A stretch of 52,149 nucleotides of DNA, taken from contig CAIQQM010000025.1 of NCBI GenBank assembly GCA_903873945.1, forward strand, positions 1 through 52,149. Reading direction: 5' to 3'. Shown one piece after another: positions 8,849 to 19,019 of this stretch. Source of the stretch: an uncultured Verrucomicrobiota bacterium (lineage in GTDB: Bacteria > Verrucomicrobiota > Verrucomicrobiia > Limisphaerales > UBA8199). The position numbers and the translations under genes were made by a program. The stretch's first letter is position 1; every line of letters begins with the position of its first letter. The notes below the pieces were generated by a model that was not told the DNA's origin, did not search any database, and saw only the letters and a list, made by a program, of their open reading frames with translations.

Positions 8849-10132
8849 CTAAGCGCCGGGCTGTTCGGCGGCTTTTGTTTTTCCACCCCAGGTAAACAAG
8901 GCGCAGGTTGCCAGCAGAATCAGGTTAAACACACCCATTGTTTTGAGCACCATCACGAGAGTGCCGTGAAAATGCGTCAGGGCGAAAGCATAGGCGACCG
9001 CCAGCACGCAGAGCACCGGCACAATTTTAAATGAGGAACGGGCAAGCAGGTTGTTAATGAGGACATTGGCAAGAGCCAGCGGTATCATTGCTCCCGCGTA
9101 CCAGGGCAGCACCGCGGCAGCAACCTGGACGTAACTCTGATTATACACGAGCCTGACGACCCAGGGACCCAGCAGGGACAAAACCACCGCCCCGCCAATG
9201 GCCATTATGGCGGTCCCGCCCAACACCAACCCCATCAAGTCGGTCTTCTCCGCTTTTGCCGCACTGTGAACAATGCGCGGAAACATCACCGCAGCGAGGG
9301 GGCCAACCAACCACATGAGAGCGCGGGACATGGTTCCGGCACTCACATAAAACCCGGTTTCATCCGCAGTGAAGTAGGCCCTTACGAACATCGTATCCGC
9401 AGTGAACAGGAATTGAAAAGCGCCGAACCCAAGCATCAAGGGAACCACCTGGCGGAGCAGACTGGACCAGTCAAAGGACTTTGGGGGGGCGAGCCACAAC
9501 GACCGCGTCTGCCAGATGGCAATTACCGCGGCAACCACCAGGCCAAGCAGCACACCGGTCATCATGCCCGTTGAATAAGCCCCCAACAGCAGGACAAAGC
9601 AGGCGGCCACGAAAATCCGGCCAACGCCATTGAGCATCATGCTCCAGCCCAGCCAAAAGAAGTTCTGCGCACCCTGCAACACTCCCTGGAATAACGGCGC
9701 CCACAACGAAAACAGCACCACCAACAACGTGATCCACAGCGCCATCGGGTTACTGATCTCCCAGCGTTGCAAAATCACACCTTGAAAAACCAGGACCACA
9801 ACTGCGCCGGTAAGCCATAGGAAGGAAACCCCAAGCCAGATTGACCGGATCATGCCGGCGAGTTCGCCTTCCCGGTTGGTAGCCAACGCCCTGGCGGTCT
9901 GCTGGGTCATTACCATCTGCAAAGGCATGGTCGGGATGCACATCGCCACCGCCAGCAGCGTTCCGAACAGGCCATATTCCCGTGCCGGGATGGCTTTTGC
10001 CAAAAAATGCACCACCCACATGAACAAACCGCCGGAGATGCTGGCAATCATCAGCCAGCCGCTCTGGCGGAAAAATGCGGCGCGATGGGTAGCGGCTGTC
10101 ATCGGCGGTTTTGTAACTTCGTCAACAGGCAT
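8849..10132 (-). CDS. Polysaccharide biosynthesis/oligosaccharide flippase family membrane protein
   Basis: Multi-TM, ~427 aa, Wzx/MATE-like pattern. Confidence 0.75.
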   Translation of the reverse strand: MPVDEVTKPPMTAATHRAAFFRQSGWLMIASISGGLFMWVVHFLAKAIPAREYGLFGTLLAVAMCIPTMPLQMVMTQQTARALATNREGELAGMIRSIWLGVSFLWLTGAVVVLVFQGVILQRWEISNPMALWITLLVVLFSLWAPLFQGVLQGAQNFFWLGWSMMLNGVGRIFVAACFVLLLGAYSTGMMTGVLLGLVVAAVIAIWQTRSLWLAPPKSFDWSSLLRQVVPLMLGFGAFQFLFTADTMFVRAYFTADETGFYVSAGTMSRALMWLVGPLAAVMFPRIVHSAAKAEKTDLMGLVLGGTAIMAIGGAVVLSLLGPWVVRLVYNQSYVQVAAAVLPWYAGAMIPLALANVLINNLLARSSFKIVPVLCVLAVAYAFALTHFHGTLVMVLKTMGVFNLILLATCALFTWGGKTKAAEQPGA

Positions 10133-10163
10133 AGGGTTTGGATAGAATGAAGATTATTTTAAT

Positions 10164-11291
10164 TCAAGGGAGCGATCTGAAAAAGTCGAGCAATAGGTTT
10201 TTGCCCCGCTCCAGCGAGTCCAGGGAAATCCATTCATCCGCTGTATGCGCCTGAGCGATGTCGCCCGGACCAAATACGACGCTGGGAATCCCCCCCTGCG
10301 CCAGCACCGACGCGTCGCAGAAGTAATCCGCCCCCGCCGGCCTGATTTGGCCGACACAACTCAGGAATTGCGCCACCAGTGGCAGCCCGGGTTTGGTCTC
10401 GAGCGGCAAGCAGGGAGCAGGCTGGTCCGTCGCCAGCGTGGCTTTCAGATGTTTATTGCGCAGCAGCGTTCTGACTTCCCGGATTACGCCGGCTTCGGTC
10501 TCACCCGGAAGCGTGCGCCGGTCCACCAGAACCCGGCAGTAGTCCGGCACGATATTCACCTGCGTACCGCCGGAAATGGTACCAACGTTTACCGTCGGCG
10601 ACCCGAGCAAAGGATGCTGCCGCTGGCGCAATTTCTCCGCGTATTCGCCCTGGAACAGATCAACGATCTTCGCCATAGCATAAACAGCGTTGCTTCCCAG
10701 CTCCGGTCGGGCGGCATGCGCGGACTTGCCCCTGGTTTCCAACCGCAGCCACAGGCTCCCTTTGTGGGCGGTGACGACTCGCAGGCGCGTGGGTTCGCCC
10801 ACGATGGCCAGGTCCCCGCGAAGCCCACCCGCAACTAGCGCGCGCGCACCGGCCTGGCCGTTTTCTTCGTCCACCAAACCCGCGAAAACGATTTCCGTCT
10901 TCCGGGGTCGCCTTTTGCCCCGGGCCAGTTCGCATAGCGCAATGAACATGGCGGCCACTGAGCCTTTCGTGTCACACGCCCCCCGACCATACATCCTTCC
11001 CTTCGTTATCCGCGGAACGAACTGGCGCTTATCCGCAACCACGGTGTCAAGGTGGGGCGCGAGCAGAACCCGGCTTCGCAATTTTCCTGCAGGCGCGAGA
11101 CGGGCCAGCAAATTGGAACGGCCGGGTGACACGCGTTGAAATTCCACCGTCAGGCCGGCTTGCGCAGCCGTCGCCGCCAGGAATTCCGCCACTTTTTGCT
11201 CACCGGAAAACGGGTCTCCTCCCGGCAGGAACGCCGGGTTGACGCTGGGCAATGCGATCAGCTCGCTTAACAGTTTCTCGGTCCTGGTCAT
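10164..11291 (-). CDS. M20 family metallopeptidase (ArgE/DapE-type deacylase)
   Basis: 'LLAPHLDTVV', 'MYGRGACDTKGSVAAMF', 'VDEENGQAGARALV', 'GEPTRLRVVTAHKG'. Start MTRTEKLL at 11291 preferred over the longer ORF. Confidence 0.88.
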   Translation of the reverse strand: MTRTEKLLSELIALPSVNPAFLPGGDPFSGEQKVAEFLAATAAQAGLTVEFQRVSPGRSNLLARLAPAGKLRSRVLLAPHLDTVVADKRQFVPRITKGRMYGRGACDTKGSVAAMFIALCELARGKRRPRKTEIVFAGLVDEENGQAGARALVAGGLRGDLAIVGEPTRLRVVTAHKGSLWLRLETRGKSAHAARPELGSNAVYAMAKIVDLFQGEYAEKLRQRQHPLLGSPTVNVGTISGGTQVNIVPDYCRVLVDRRTLPGETEAGVIREVRTLLRNKHLKATLATDQPAPCLPLETKPGLPLVAQFLSCVGQIRPAGADYFCDASVLAQGGIPSVVFGPGDIAQAHTADEWISLDSLERGKNLLLDFFRSLP

Positions 11292-11625
11292 GCCGACTCC
11301 AACGATTGGAATGGGGGCAAAGCCTACGAATTGAACCAGCCAGTGTCGAGCGCCGAAGAGAAAGGAACAGGCATCTGATGTCAGAACCATCTCCTAATGG
11401 GACTTATACTACTTTCCCGGTGCTGCCCGAAAAAGAACACCGAAACACTCAGAAAATACCTGTAAAATAAGGGCGTTGTGCCTGCAGCGAGGTTTCTCCC
11501 CGGTCCATTTTGGTTTCAACCGCCTGATGACATGGGCACGTATCTTTCGCGCATCTGTAATTCATCAAACACTTGCTGAATGGCCGGTATGCCTGGTTAT
11601 TGAACGGGGCTAACCGGCTGGCGGT

Positions 11626-11973
11626 TCAATTGAGCAGCAGCAGACCGATGAGATAAGAGCTGGCATTCATGGCAAATGACAGGAAGCCGGCCCGGGCCAG
11701 CCGCAGTCGGAGAGCGTAAGCCAGGAGGAATCCTTCCGTCAGGAACACGGCGAGTTCGATGGCGAGTAAGAGCGGCAGATGGATCGGCATGAGCCTGAAA
11801 TAGAAAATCCCCAGCAGGAGAAAGTGTATGGTGGGATGCGTCACCACGTTGACCAGGAATACCGCCAGCAATGATCGCCGATCCCAGTACCCCAGCAACA
11901 AGGCTACACCGAGTTCGATGGCGATCGTGCTGCAGAATGCCGGCAGGTAACTATGGAGGAGGTAGCAAGCCAT
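11626..11973 (-). CDS. Small multi-pass membrane protein
   Basis: 115 aa, about 4 hydrophobic segments; coupled to the upstream genes. Confidence 0.6.
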   Translation of the reverse strand: MACYLLHSYLPAFCSTIAIELGVALLLGYWDRRSLLAVFLVNVVTHPTIHFLLLGIFYFRLMPIHLPLLLAIELAVFLTEGFLLAYALRLRLARAGFLSFAMNASSYLIGLLLLN

Positions 11974-12166
11974 GGGAACGGCGGATCAGGTGCAGACCGA
12001 TCAGGCTGGCCGCCAGCAGGACCAACCAGACGATCCCGATAATGCCCAAGGGGACCAGTTCCCGGGGATCGCCGGGAACCAGACTGTCAGCGCGGCATGT
12101 TTGGACAAGCCCAAAAACTCCGAGGAGCAACAATCGCCCGCGTTTGCTGTGGCTGGCGGTTTTCAT
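11951..12166 (-). CDS. Small signal-peptide/TM protein
   Basis: 71 aa from MKTASHSKRGRLLLLGVFGLVQTCRA; overlaps the MFS stop by 4 bp. Confidence 0.5.
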   Translation of the reverse strand: MKTASHSKRGRLLLLGVFGLVQTCRADSLVPGDPRELVPLGIIGIVWLVLLAASLIGLHLIRRSHGLLPPP

Positions 12167-13263
12167 GGATGTACCCGGGCAAAGCGAAGGGGCAGGCGCC
12201 GAAACGCCATCTGCAAGCCGAGATAGAGGATGACGGCCGAAGCAAAGACGATCGCAAACACGATCCATTCATTGCTGAATTCGCGATTGCTCCCGGGTGG
12301 CAGCATTATGGGCCACGTCCCCGCTTCCAGCGCCAGGCAGGTCAGGCCAAAAGCAAACGCGGGCCGGCCGGGCAGTAGATTGGCCGTGGCCACGAGTGTG
12401 ACCGGCATAGGGAGGTTGAAGAGAAACATGCCGGCAATGGCGGCAGTTGGCGCACCAGCCCCGAAGGCCAGCAGTGGAGCCGCCACTGCCAGCGCGCCGA
12501 CAGCCACCCGGCCCCAGCCAAGCCGGTCCGCCAGGACCCCGCCCAGTCCTTTGCCTAACACAACAAAAACCATCAGGGCAACGGACAAGGCCATTGCCGA
12601 TTTCCAGGGAAACTCCATGCCTGTCCCCACCATGGAACGCATTCCGATGCAAACTAACAGCAACAACAACACCGTCAGAAACCAGCGCGAAGGGCCCGGC
12701 GCTTGTTCGCGACGGTAGTCAATCAAGGGTGTCGGCAGGACCAGCATGACGCCGCAGAGAATCGCCAACAACAGGATGAACGGCCAACTTTCAAATGTTC
12801 CGTTTTGCCCCAAGTAAGTTCCCAGAAATAAACCAGCCGCTCCGGGAGCCACGAAAATCCCCGACGCAGCCGCGCGGCCCGCTGTCAGGTTCAGGCAAAT
12901 GCTACCTGCGCCCAGGTGAAACAAGGCGTTGCCCAAACCGACCAGGACAATGCTGAGGAGCGGTCGTTGCGTAAACCCGATCGTGGCCAACACCATGAGC
13001 AAACACCCGGCCATGGCGCCACCGCGCGATCGTTGCATCCGATCCATTACGAGGCCAAGAACCGGCTGCGTCCCAAAGGCGAGCAGGTTGTAGAACAGAA
13101 AGCAAAATCCGGTTTCCGTCACGCTCAGAACCTTTAGATGCCAGAGCGTGAACAGCATGCCGGCGGAGATTGCGTCCACCAATGCATGGGCGAGGCCGTA
13201 TACCGCCAAGTTGGCACTGATTCGTCGCAGCGACAACAAGGAGCCGTCCACGGCAGCACTCAT
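12163..13263 (-). CDS. Major facilitator superfamily-like transporter
   Basis: 366 aa multi-TM protein with 12-TM-like periodicity. Confidence 0.75.
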   Translation of the reverse strand: MSAAVDGSLLSLRRISANLAVYGLAHALVDAISAGMLFTLWHLKVLSVTETGFCFLFYNLLAFGTQPVLGLVMDRMQRSRGGAMAGCLLMVLATIGFTQRPLLSIVLVGLGNALFHLGAGSICLNLTAGRAAASGIFVAPGAAGLFLGTYLGQNGTFESWPFILLLAILCGVMLVLPTPLIDYRREQAPGPSRWFLTVLLLLLVCIGMRSMVGTGMEFPWKSAMALSVALMVFVVLGKGLGGVLADRLGWGRVAVGALAVAAPLLAFGAGAPTAAIAGMFLFNLPMPVTLVATANLLPGRPAFAFGLTCLALEAGTWPIMLPPGSNREFSNEWIVFAIVFASAVILYLGLQMAFRRLPLRFARVHP

Positions 13264-13679
13264 GACCCGGCTGGTTTTTTGGCTTCCTTAATACTGATGA
13301 TTTTCTCAACCGAGATTACCGGTGTGCCCGGATGGCTCCACCGGGCCAAAACCGTCACTTTGACCCGCTTCCCGATGTATTTATCCGGATCAATCGTTTC
13401 GTTGGGTTTGGCCGCCTTGATTTGACCCGCCATTCCCAGGGCGACTATCTCACCGTTATCCTCCGTCAACAGAAGCCGCCCCTTCTTTTCCGTGCCATCG
13501 GGCAGCTTCTGGAGTTCCCAAGAGAGTTTGCCATTGAGCGCCACTTCTTGCGGCAGATCGGCGTCTGGCGGCGGCAATATCTTACGGTGAGGGCCCGGCG
13601 GTTCCAGAAGGTCCGCCCGGCTGACGGTGCCTGCCATAAACAGACTGCAAATTGTTACTAGTATAAACCACTTTTGCAT
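13260..13679 (-). CDS. Exported hypothetical protein
   Basis: Signal peptide 'MQKWFILVTICSLFMAGTVSRA'; 4-bp overlap with the MFS start. Confidence 0.6.
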   Translation of the reverse strand: MQKWFILVTICSLFMAGTVSRADLLEPPGPHRKILPPPDADLPQEVALNGKLSWELQKLPDGTEKKGRLLLTEDNGEIVALGMAGQIKAAKPNETIDPDKYIGKRVKVTVLARWSHPGTPVISVEKIISIKEAKKPAGS

Positions 13680-14112
13680 AACTTTGTTCTCCTGTTATTA
13701 AGGGACATTTCCCATATGACTTGCACCAAAAAGCAATCGTTAACGATTCAGCCAGACTTTCCCCCATATAATATAACTTCAGGACAATGCCGACAAGCCG
13801 ATGTGAGCCGCCGTCTCTGTAACGGCACCGGCATGACTGCCGATTTGATGCTTCGGGCAATTCAATGACCATCATCACGTTCGACAAGTGCGCGCGGTCA
13901 CCTCTAACAACCCTTATCAGGCGCTCAATGAATCTTTGAATGACCCCCTGGCGGCAAAATGCGATGAACTCCACCACCAAGGGCTTCCAGCCATACCCGG
14001 TGAAGTGCGTTGCGCCCTTCCTCTTGACTAAGTCCATTCCCATAGCCAGCGCGGACTTGCGGACTTTTCCATTTGTCTCTCCTTCTTCGAGACCTGCGAA
14101 CCGACGGCGTGA

Positions 14113-14694
14113 TCACCCCTTCCCGAGGAGCCGCCACCAGACATGGAAAAGCTTCAACGCATACCGCTCATAGGTTGAAAGCGCGCGTCCATGGGCCAGA
14201 ATTTCGTGGACGGTTCTGAGCGTCATGCAAAAGTCGAGGTCATGCAGCGAGCGGTTTTTCAGGATGCGCCGTTTCCATCGTTCCGCGTCTGTAATCTCCC
14301 GGATCTCCTCCCGGGCTCCCGGCCGGAATGAGATTAGCCAGTCATCGCGCCGGATGAAACCATCCGCCTCGCGCCTGGCCTCGAACCAATCGTCGCAGAG
14401 CAGGCAACAGACTGACCTATCTTGAAAGGAGCCGAGGCGATAGAAGACCAACCGGCTGTCAAAGCCCGAGAAATAGTCATAGGCGATTTGCTCCGCGCCG
14501 GGCGGGGGCGGCGTGAACTTGAGCTGAAACCCCGGCTGAACACTGGCAGAGCCGGCTGAGTCTTTTTCGAAACAAAGATTCTCGTCAAAAAGCCAGATCA
14601 ACCCGGTGGGCAACCCTTGCCGGCCAAGAAACGTTTTCCATGCGCTCAACGCCTCGTCGAACGCCGGCCGTTTGAATTTGGGAGCAATGTTCAT
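14113..14694 (-). CDS. Hypothetical protein
   Basis: 193 aa, immediately downstream of the epimerase gene. Confidence 0.65.
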   Translation of the reverse strand: MNIAPKFKRPAFDEALSAWKTFLGRQGLPTGLIWLFDENLCFEKDSAGSASVQPGFQLKFTPPPPGAEQIAYDYFSGFDSRLVFYRLGSFQDRSVCCLLCDDWFEARREADGFIRRDDWLISFRPGAREEIREITDAERWKRRILKNRSLHDLDFCMTLRTVHEILAHGRALSTYERYALKLFHVWWRLLGKG

Positions 14695-14700
14695 ATTGTT

Positions 14701-15654
14701 CTAGGGCGCGACTCGATTAAACCAATCCACGAACCGGGGAATGCCCTGCTCGATTTTGACGCGCGGGTTGTACCCAAGATTTGCCCGCGCCTTGGAGATA
14801 TCGGCGCAGGTCAGCGGGACGTCGCCCGGCTGCAACGGCTGCCAATTGATACGGGCTTTCTTACCCAGCGCAGCTTCCAGCAACTCGATGAGACGGTTAA
14901 GTTTCACAGCCTGCGATTCGCCAAGGTTGAAGATTTCATAACCAAATTTCTTCTCCGTGCAAGCCATTATGCCATCGAGGATGTCGTCGATGTGCGTGTA
15001 ATCCCGCGCCGTCGATCCGTCGCCAAAGACAGGAATGGGCAGGCCGGCATGGATCAGCGCCGCGAACTTATGGATCGCAAGGTCCGGCCGCTGGCGCGCG
15101 CCATAAACCGTGAAGAACCGCAGCACAACGATATCCAGACCGTAAACGTGGTGGTAAACATGACCAAGGGCTTCGCAGGCCAGCTTGCTCGCGGCATAAG
15201 GCGAAATTGCGGAAAAAATCGGGTCCCCTTCGGAAAAAGGGACCTTGGAATTCACCCCGTAGACCGAGGAGGAAGAAGCCATGATGATTTTGCCCGCACC
15301 GTTGAGCCGCGCCGCCTCCAGAAGATTGACCGTTCCCTCCACATTCACCCGCACACAATCGGCCGGCTCGGCGAGGCTCGGCTGGACACCCGCCCGCGCC
15401 GCGAGGTGAACAACCTGGTCAAACCTGACCCGGCCCATCAACTCCCCGAGCAGCTTGCGGTCATTCAGATCGCCCTGCACGAATTCAAAAGGTTTTCCCA
15501 AGCACTGAACCTCGCGAAGGTTGCGCCGCTTGAGTTGCGGGTCGTAGAAATTGTCCAGGTTGTCGAGGGCCCAAACCGCGTGTCCGCAACGGAGCAGCCT
15601 CTCGCACACGTGCGAGCCAATGAAGCCCGCGCCGCCGGTGACAAGGAAATTCAC
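14701..15654 (-). CDS. NAD-dependent epimerase/dehydratase (UDP-sugar 4-epimerase-like SDR)
   Basis: 'MNFLVTGGAGFIGSHVCERLL', 'SSSSVYG', 'YAASKLACE'. Confidence 0.92.
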   Translation of the reverse strand: MNFLVTGGAGFIGSHVCERLLRCGHAVWALDNLDNFYDPQLKRRNLREVQCLGKPFEFVQGDLNDRKLLGELMGRVRFDQVVHLAARAGVQPSLAEPADCVRVNVEGTVNLLEAARLNGAGKIIMASSSSVYGVNSKVPFSEGDPIFSAISPYAASKLACEALGHVYHHVYGLDIVVLRFFTVYGARQRPDLAIHKFAALIHAGLPIPVFGDGSTARDYTHIDDILDGIMACTEKKFGYEIFNLGESQAVKLNRLIELLEAALGKKARINWQPLQPGDVPLTCADISKARANLGYNPRVKIEQGIPRFVDWFNRVAP

Positions 15655-15857
15655 GCGGAAACGCTACCAAACCATTGCAACCTCTGTCGAGTGTCCGGTG
15701 GAGATCCGTTCCGCGCTTCCGAGATCCTCAGTTCCCCCGGCCATGACGTTTGGATCACATCAACCGGCGATTTAAACTTTGAAGACAGCCGTTCAAATCT
15801 CATACTCCAATGAATGGCGAAGGAAACTGGCGACCGATTAAGCGGCAAGATGCTCCG

Positions 15858-16778
15858 ATGAACCAACTCGTTGAGGACTTTCTCCAATACATCCGCCATG
15901 AGCGCGGCCAAGCGGAGCACACACAACGAACCTATGCGGCTCTATTGAACAAGTTCATCGCGTGGGCGGAAAAGCAAGGCCTCTCGGCCTGGAAATCGGT
16001 GGAGCTGAGCCATTTGATGTCCTTCCTGCAAGCCGAGCGTGCCCGGGCCCTGGCCAATCAGCCCAAAGATTCGCCGCGCCGGCTTAGCGGGGAGAGTGTT
16101 TATCTGGAGATCGCCGCTTTGCGCGCGTTCTACCGCTTTGCGGAGAGCGAAAGGCTACTGCCAACGAACATCGCGGAGAACCTGTCCCTGCCGCGCCGCT
16201 GGAAGCGCCTGCCAAAATCGCTCACCGACCGGGAGATCGAAAAACTGCTCACGCCGGAGACACCCGAAACACCCCGCAGCCTTTGCGACCAGGCGGCGCT
16301 GGAACTGGCTTATGCCTCGGGCTTGCGCCTAGCCGAACTACGCAACGTGCGCCTGGAACAGCTGCATCTCGAAGCCGGCTTCATCAATGTCATTGGCAAA
16401 GGCAACAAAGAACGCGTGGTGCCCCTGGGCCGCAAAGCTGCAGCAGCGATGGAACGCTATCTCTCGACCGGCCGGCCGAAGCTGGTGAACCCGAAGTCGC
16501 CGGCCACCGTCTTCCTCACCAAACGCGGGAAACCTTTCCACCCGGTAACACTGTGGCTGCACATCAAGCAGCGCGCCCGCCACGCGGGCATTTCCCGCAA
16601 CGTCACTCCCCACATGCTTCGGCACAGCTTCGCCACCCACCTGCTCGAACACGGCGCCGACCTGCGCGTCATCCAAGAACTACTTGGCCACGCCAATATC
16701 AGCACGACCGAAGTTTATACCCATGTGGCCGGCAGCCGGCTGCGTGAAGTGCACCGGAAATATCATCCGCGAGCCTAG
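15858..16778 (+). CDS. xerC: Tyrosine recombinase (XerC/XerD family)
   Basis: 'YASGLRLAELRNV', 'VIGKGNKERVVPLG', 'TPHMLRHSFATHLLEHGADLRVIQELLGHANISTTEVYTHV'. Start MNQLVEDFLQYI. Confidence 0.92.
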   Translation: MNQLVEDFLQYIRHERGQAEHTQRTYAALLNKFIAWAEKQGLSAWKSVELSHLMSFLQAERARALANQPKDSPRRLSGESVYLEIAALRAFYRFAESERLLPTNIAENLSLPRRWKRLPKSLTDREIEKLLTPETPETPRSLCDQAALELAYASGLRLAELRNVRLEQLHLEAGFINVIGKGNKERVVPLGRKAAAAMERYLSTGRPKLVNPKSPATVFLTKRGKPFHPVTLWLHIKQRARHAGISRNVTPHMLRHSFATHLLEHGADLRVIQELLGHANISTTEVYTHVAGSRLREVHRKYHPRA

Positions 16779-17126
16779 AAGCCATCTCACAAATATCCGC
16801 AGCGGCGTTGCGAAGAGAAACATGCATTACATCCCGGCTTAAAATGGGAAGATGGAAGGCGAACGGAGCGGCCGATCTTTGGGCCGACCGCGTTGTTGTT
16901 CGTCGCTTTGGCTTCCCAAGCCCTGCAAGTTAGGCGCCCAGAAAGGACGTGCACTTCGCGCATAGCAGTCAGCCCGCAGAGGGGATGCGCGCTGCCTCAC
17001 GCGTTGGCTTCCCAAGCCCGCCACGAGTCAGTCGCCCAAAAGAAGACGATCGCTGTCGCGATTTGTGGTGCCGCCGGCCCAAATCTCTGACCGCGCCATC
17101 TGCTGCTATTTATGAGATGACTTCTA
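16776..17126. mobile_element. MITE-like non-coding element with ~20-bp terminal inverted repeats
   Basis: Left tagaagccatctcacaaata; right tatttatgagatgacttcta (revcomp tagaagtcatctcataaata). Internal direct repeat ttggcttcccaagccc at 16908 and 17004. Confidence 0.7.
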
Positions 17127-17325
17127 GCCGCCAAAACCCAGCGCGGAGGCGGAATCTGTATCATATCCCGCCTACCCGCTTGCCCGTCATGGTTTCGGGC
17201 CAAGAACAGGACGGGAGATTCGGACATCGGCGAAGCATAGCATTGGTGGACCAGAGGCTGATTTTGCTCGACCCGCCGCAGCCCTGGCCGATATGTTGCG
17301 GTCACACATTGCCTTAAGGTGAGCT

Positions 17326-17805
17326 ATGGATGAACTGTTGAAAATCTTGCAACTGAACGCGCTGGAATCGCGCGAGAACATCGCCCGGATGCTGAATCTG
17401 CCTGCGGCGGAAGTGGGGCAACGGATTGCTGATTATGAAAAAAAAGGCGTCATCAGGGGATATCAGGCGATATTGAATGAAGACCGGCTTGATTTGGAGA
17501 AAGTCACCGCCGTCATCGAGGTGAAGGTGACCCCGCAGCGCGAAGGCGGTTTCGACGTCATCGCGGAGCGGATCAGCCGGTTTCCGGAGGTGCGTTCTTT
17601 GTATCTCATGAGCGGGACGTACGATCTGCTGCTGTTTGTGGAGGGGCGCACCCTCCGCGAAGTGGCAGGATTTGTCAGCGAGCGGCTTTCGCCCCTTGCA
17701 GGCGTGCTTTCAACCTCCACCCATTTTATGCTCAAGACGTACAAGCGTTTTGGAGTATTGATGCAGCAGGAGACTTCCGATGAGCGACTCACCGTCTCTC
17801 CGTAA
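17326..17805 (+). CDS. Lrp/AsnC family transcriptional regulator
   Basis: N-terminal HTH 'LLKILQLNALESRENIARMLNLPAAEVGQRIADYEKKGVIRGYQAILN' plus a RAM-like domain. Confidence 0.88.
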   Translation: MDELLKILQLNALESRENIARMLNLPAAEVGQRIADYEKKGVIRGYQAILNEDRLDLEKVTAVIEVKVTPQREGGFDVIAERISRFPEVRSLYLMSGTYDLLLFVEGRTLREVAGFVSERLSPLAGVLSTSTHFMLKTYKRFGVLMQQETSDERLTVSP

Positions 17806-18958
17806 CCGGCTCAACGCGACCGTGCGCGACATCCCGCGCTCCGGGATCCGCGATTTTTTCGACATCGTCACGACGATGAAGGATGTGATCAGCCTCGGCA
17901 TCGGCGAGCCGGACTTCGACACTCCCTGGCATGTGCGCGAGTCCACCGTTTTCGCCCTAGAACGCGGCGCGACACATTACACGAGCAATCTTGGGTACAT
18001 CGAACTCCGCCGGGCGATCGCCGGATATGTCGGCAATACCTTTGGAGCGGAGTACAACCCGGACAACGAAGTGCTGATCACGGTGGGCGTGAGCGAAGCG
18101 CTGGACCTGGCGCTGCGGGCGCTGCTCAACCCGGGCGACGAGGTGCTCTACCATGAACCGTGCTATGTGTCCTACCGGCCCACGATCCTGTTCGCCCACG
18201 GTGTCCCATTGACCGTCGAAACTCGCGCTGAGAACGGGTTCCGCCTCACACGGGCAATGCTGGAGGCGAAAGTGACTCCACGCACGAAGGTGCTGATGCT
18301 GAATTTCCCGAACAACCCGAGCGGCGCTGTCATGAGCCGGGAAGATTTGGAAGACATCGCCGCCTTCGCCTGCGAGCGTGACCTGATCGTCATCACCGAC
18401 GAAATCTACGGGGAATTAACTTACGACACGCCTCATACAAGCATCGTTAGCCTGCCGGGGCTACGAAAGCGCACGGTTTTTCTCCATGGTTTTTCGAAAG
18501 CGTGGGCAATGACGGGTTTCCGCCTCGGATACGCCTGCGGTCCGGCCGAACTCATCGAGGCGATGATGAAGATTCATCAATATACGATGCTTTGCGCTTC
18601 ATCCCTGAGCCAGAAGGCGGCGATTGAAGCGCTGGCCCGCCCACAATCCGACATCGGCCAGATGGTGGATGAGTACCGACGACGACGGAATTACGTTGCC
18701 GGCGCCTTCGCGGAGATGGGCTTGGAGTGTTCCCGGCCGCTGGGAGCCTTTTATGCGTTTCCGAACGTGGCAAAGTTTGGACTTACTTCCCGCGACTTCG
18801 CCTTACAGTTGCTGCGCGAGGAAAAAGTGGCGGTCGTTCCCGGAAGCGCGTTCGGCGCCTGTGGCGAAGGCTTTGTCCGTTGCGCTTATGCCACGAGCAT
18901 GGAGAACATCAAGGAAGCCATGACGCGCCTGAAAAGGTTCATTGGCAAGCGCGGATAA
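17780..18958 (+). CDS. Pyridoxal-phosphate aminotransferase class I/II
   Basis: 'ISLGIGEPDFDTP', 'LNFPNNPSGAV', 'ITDEIYGELTYD', 'GFSKAWAMTGFRLGYACGP'. Confidence 0.93.
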   Translation: MSDSPSLRNRLNATVRDIPRSGIRDFFDIVTTMKDVISLGIGEPDFDTPWHVRESTVFALERGATHYTSNLGYIELRRAIAGYVGNTFGAEYNPDNEVLITVGVSEALDLALRALLNPGDEVLYHEPCYVSYRPTILFAHGVPLTVETRAENGFRLTRAMLEAKVTPRTKVLMLNFPNNPSGAVMSREDLEDIAAFACERDLIVITDEIYGELTYDTPHTSIVSLPGLRKRTVFLHGFSKAWAMTGFRLGYACGPAELIEAMMKIHQYTMLCASSLSQKAAIEALARPQSDIGQMVDEYRRRRNYVAGAFAEMGLECSRPLGAFYAFPNVAKFGLTSRDFALQLLREEKVAVVPGSAFGACGEGFVRCAYATSMENIKEAMTRLKRFIGKRG

Positions 18959-19019
18959 GGGAGGCTCCGAAGGGGATTTGCTTCTCAAAACCCTTCTCGC
19001 CCGCCAAGTTCAAGCTGGA

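Noticed and set aside
13582-14043. 153-aa minus-strand ORF
   Set aside because: Overlaps the exported-protein gene start; no domain-like features and poor composition.
14617-15813. 398-aa plus-strand ORF
   Set aside because: Antisense to the epimerase gene, which has clear SDR motifs.
16338-16676. Minus-strand ORF inside xerC
   Set aside because: Shadow ORF opposite a strongly conserved tyrosine recombinase.
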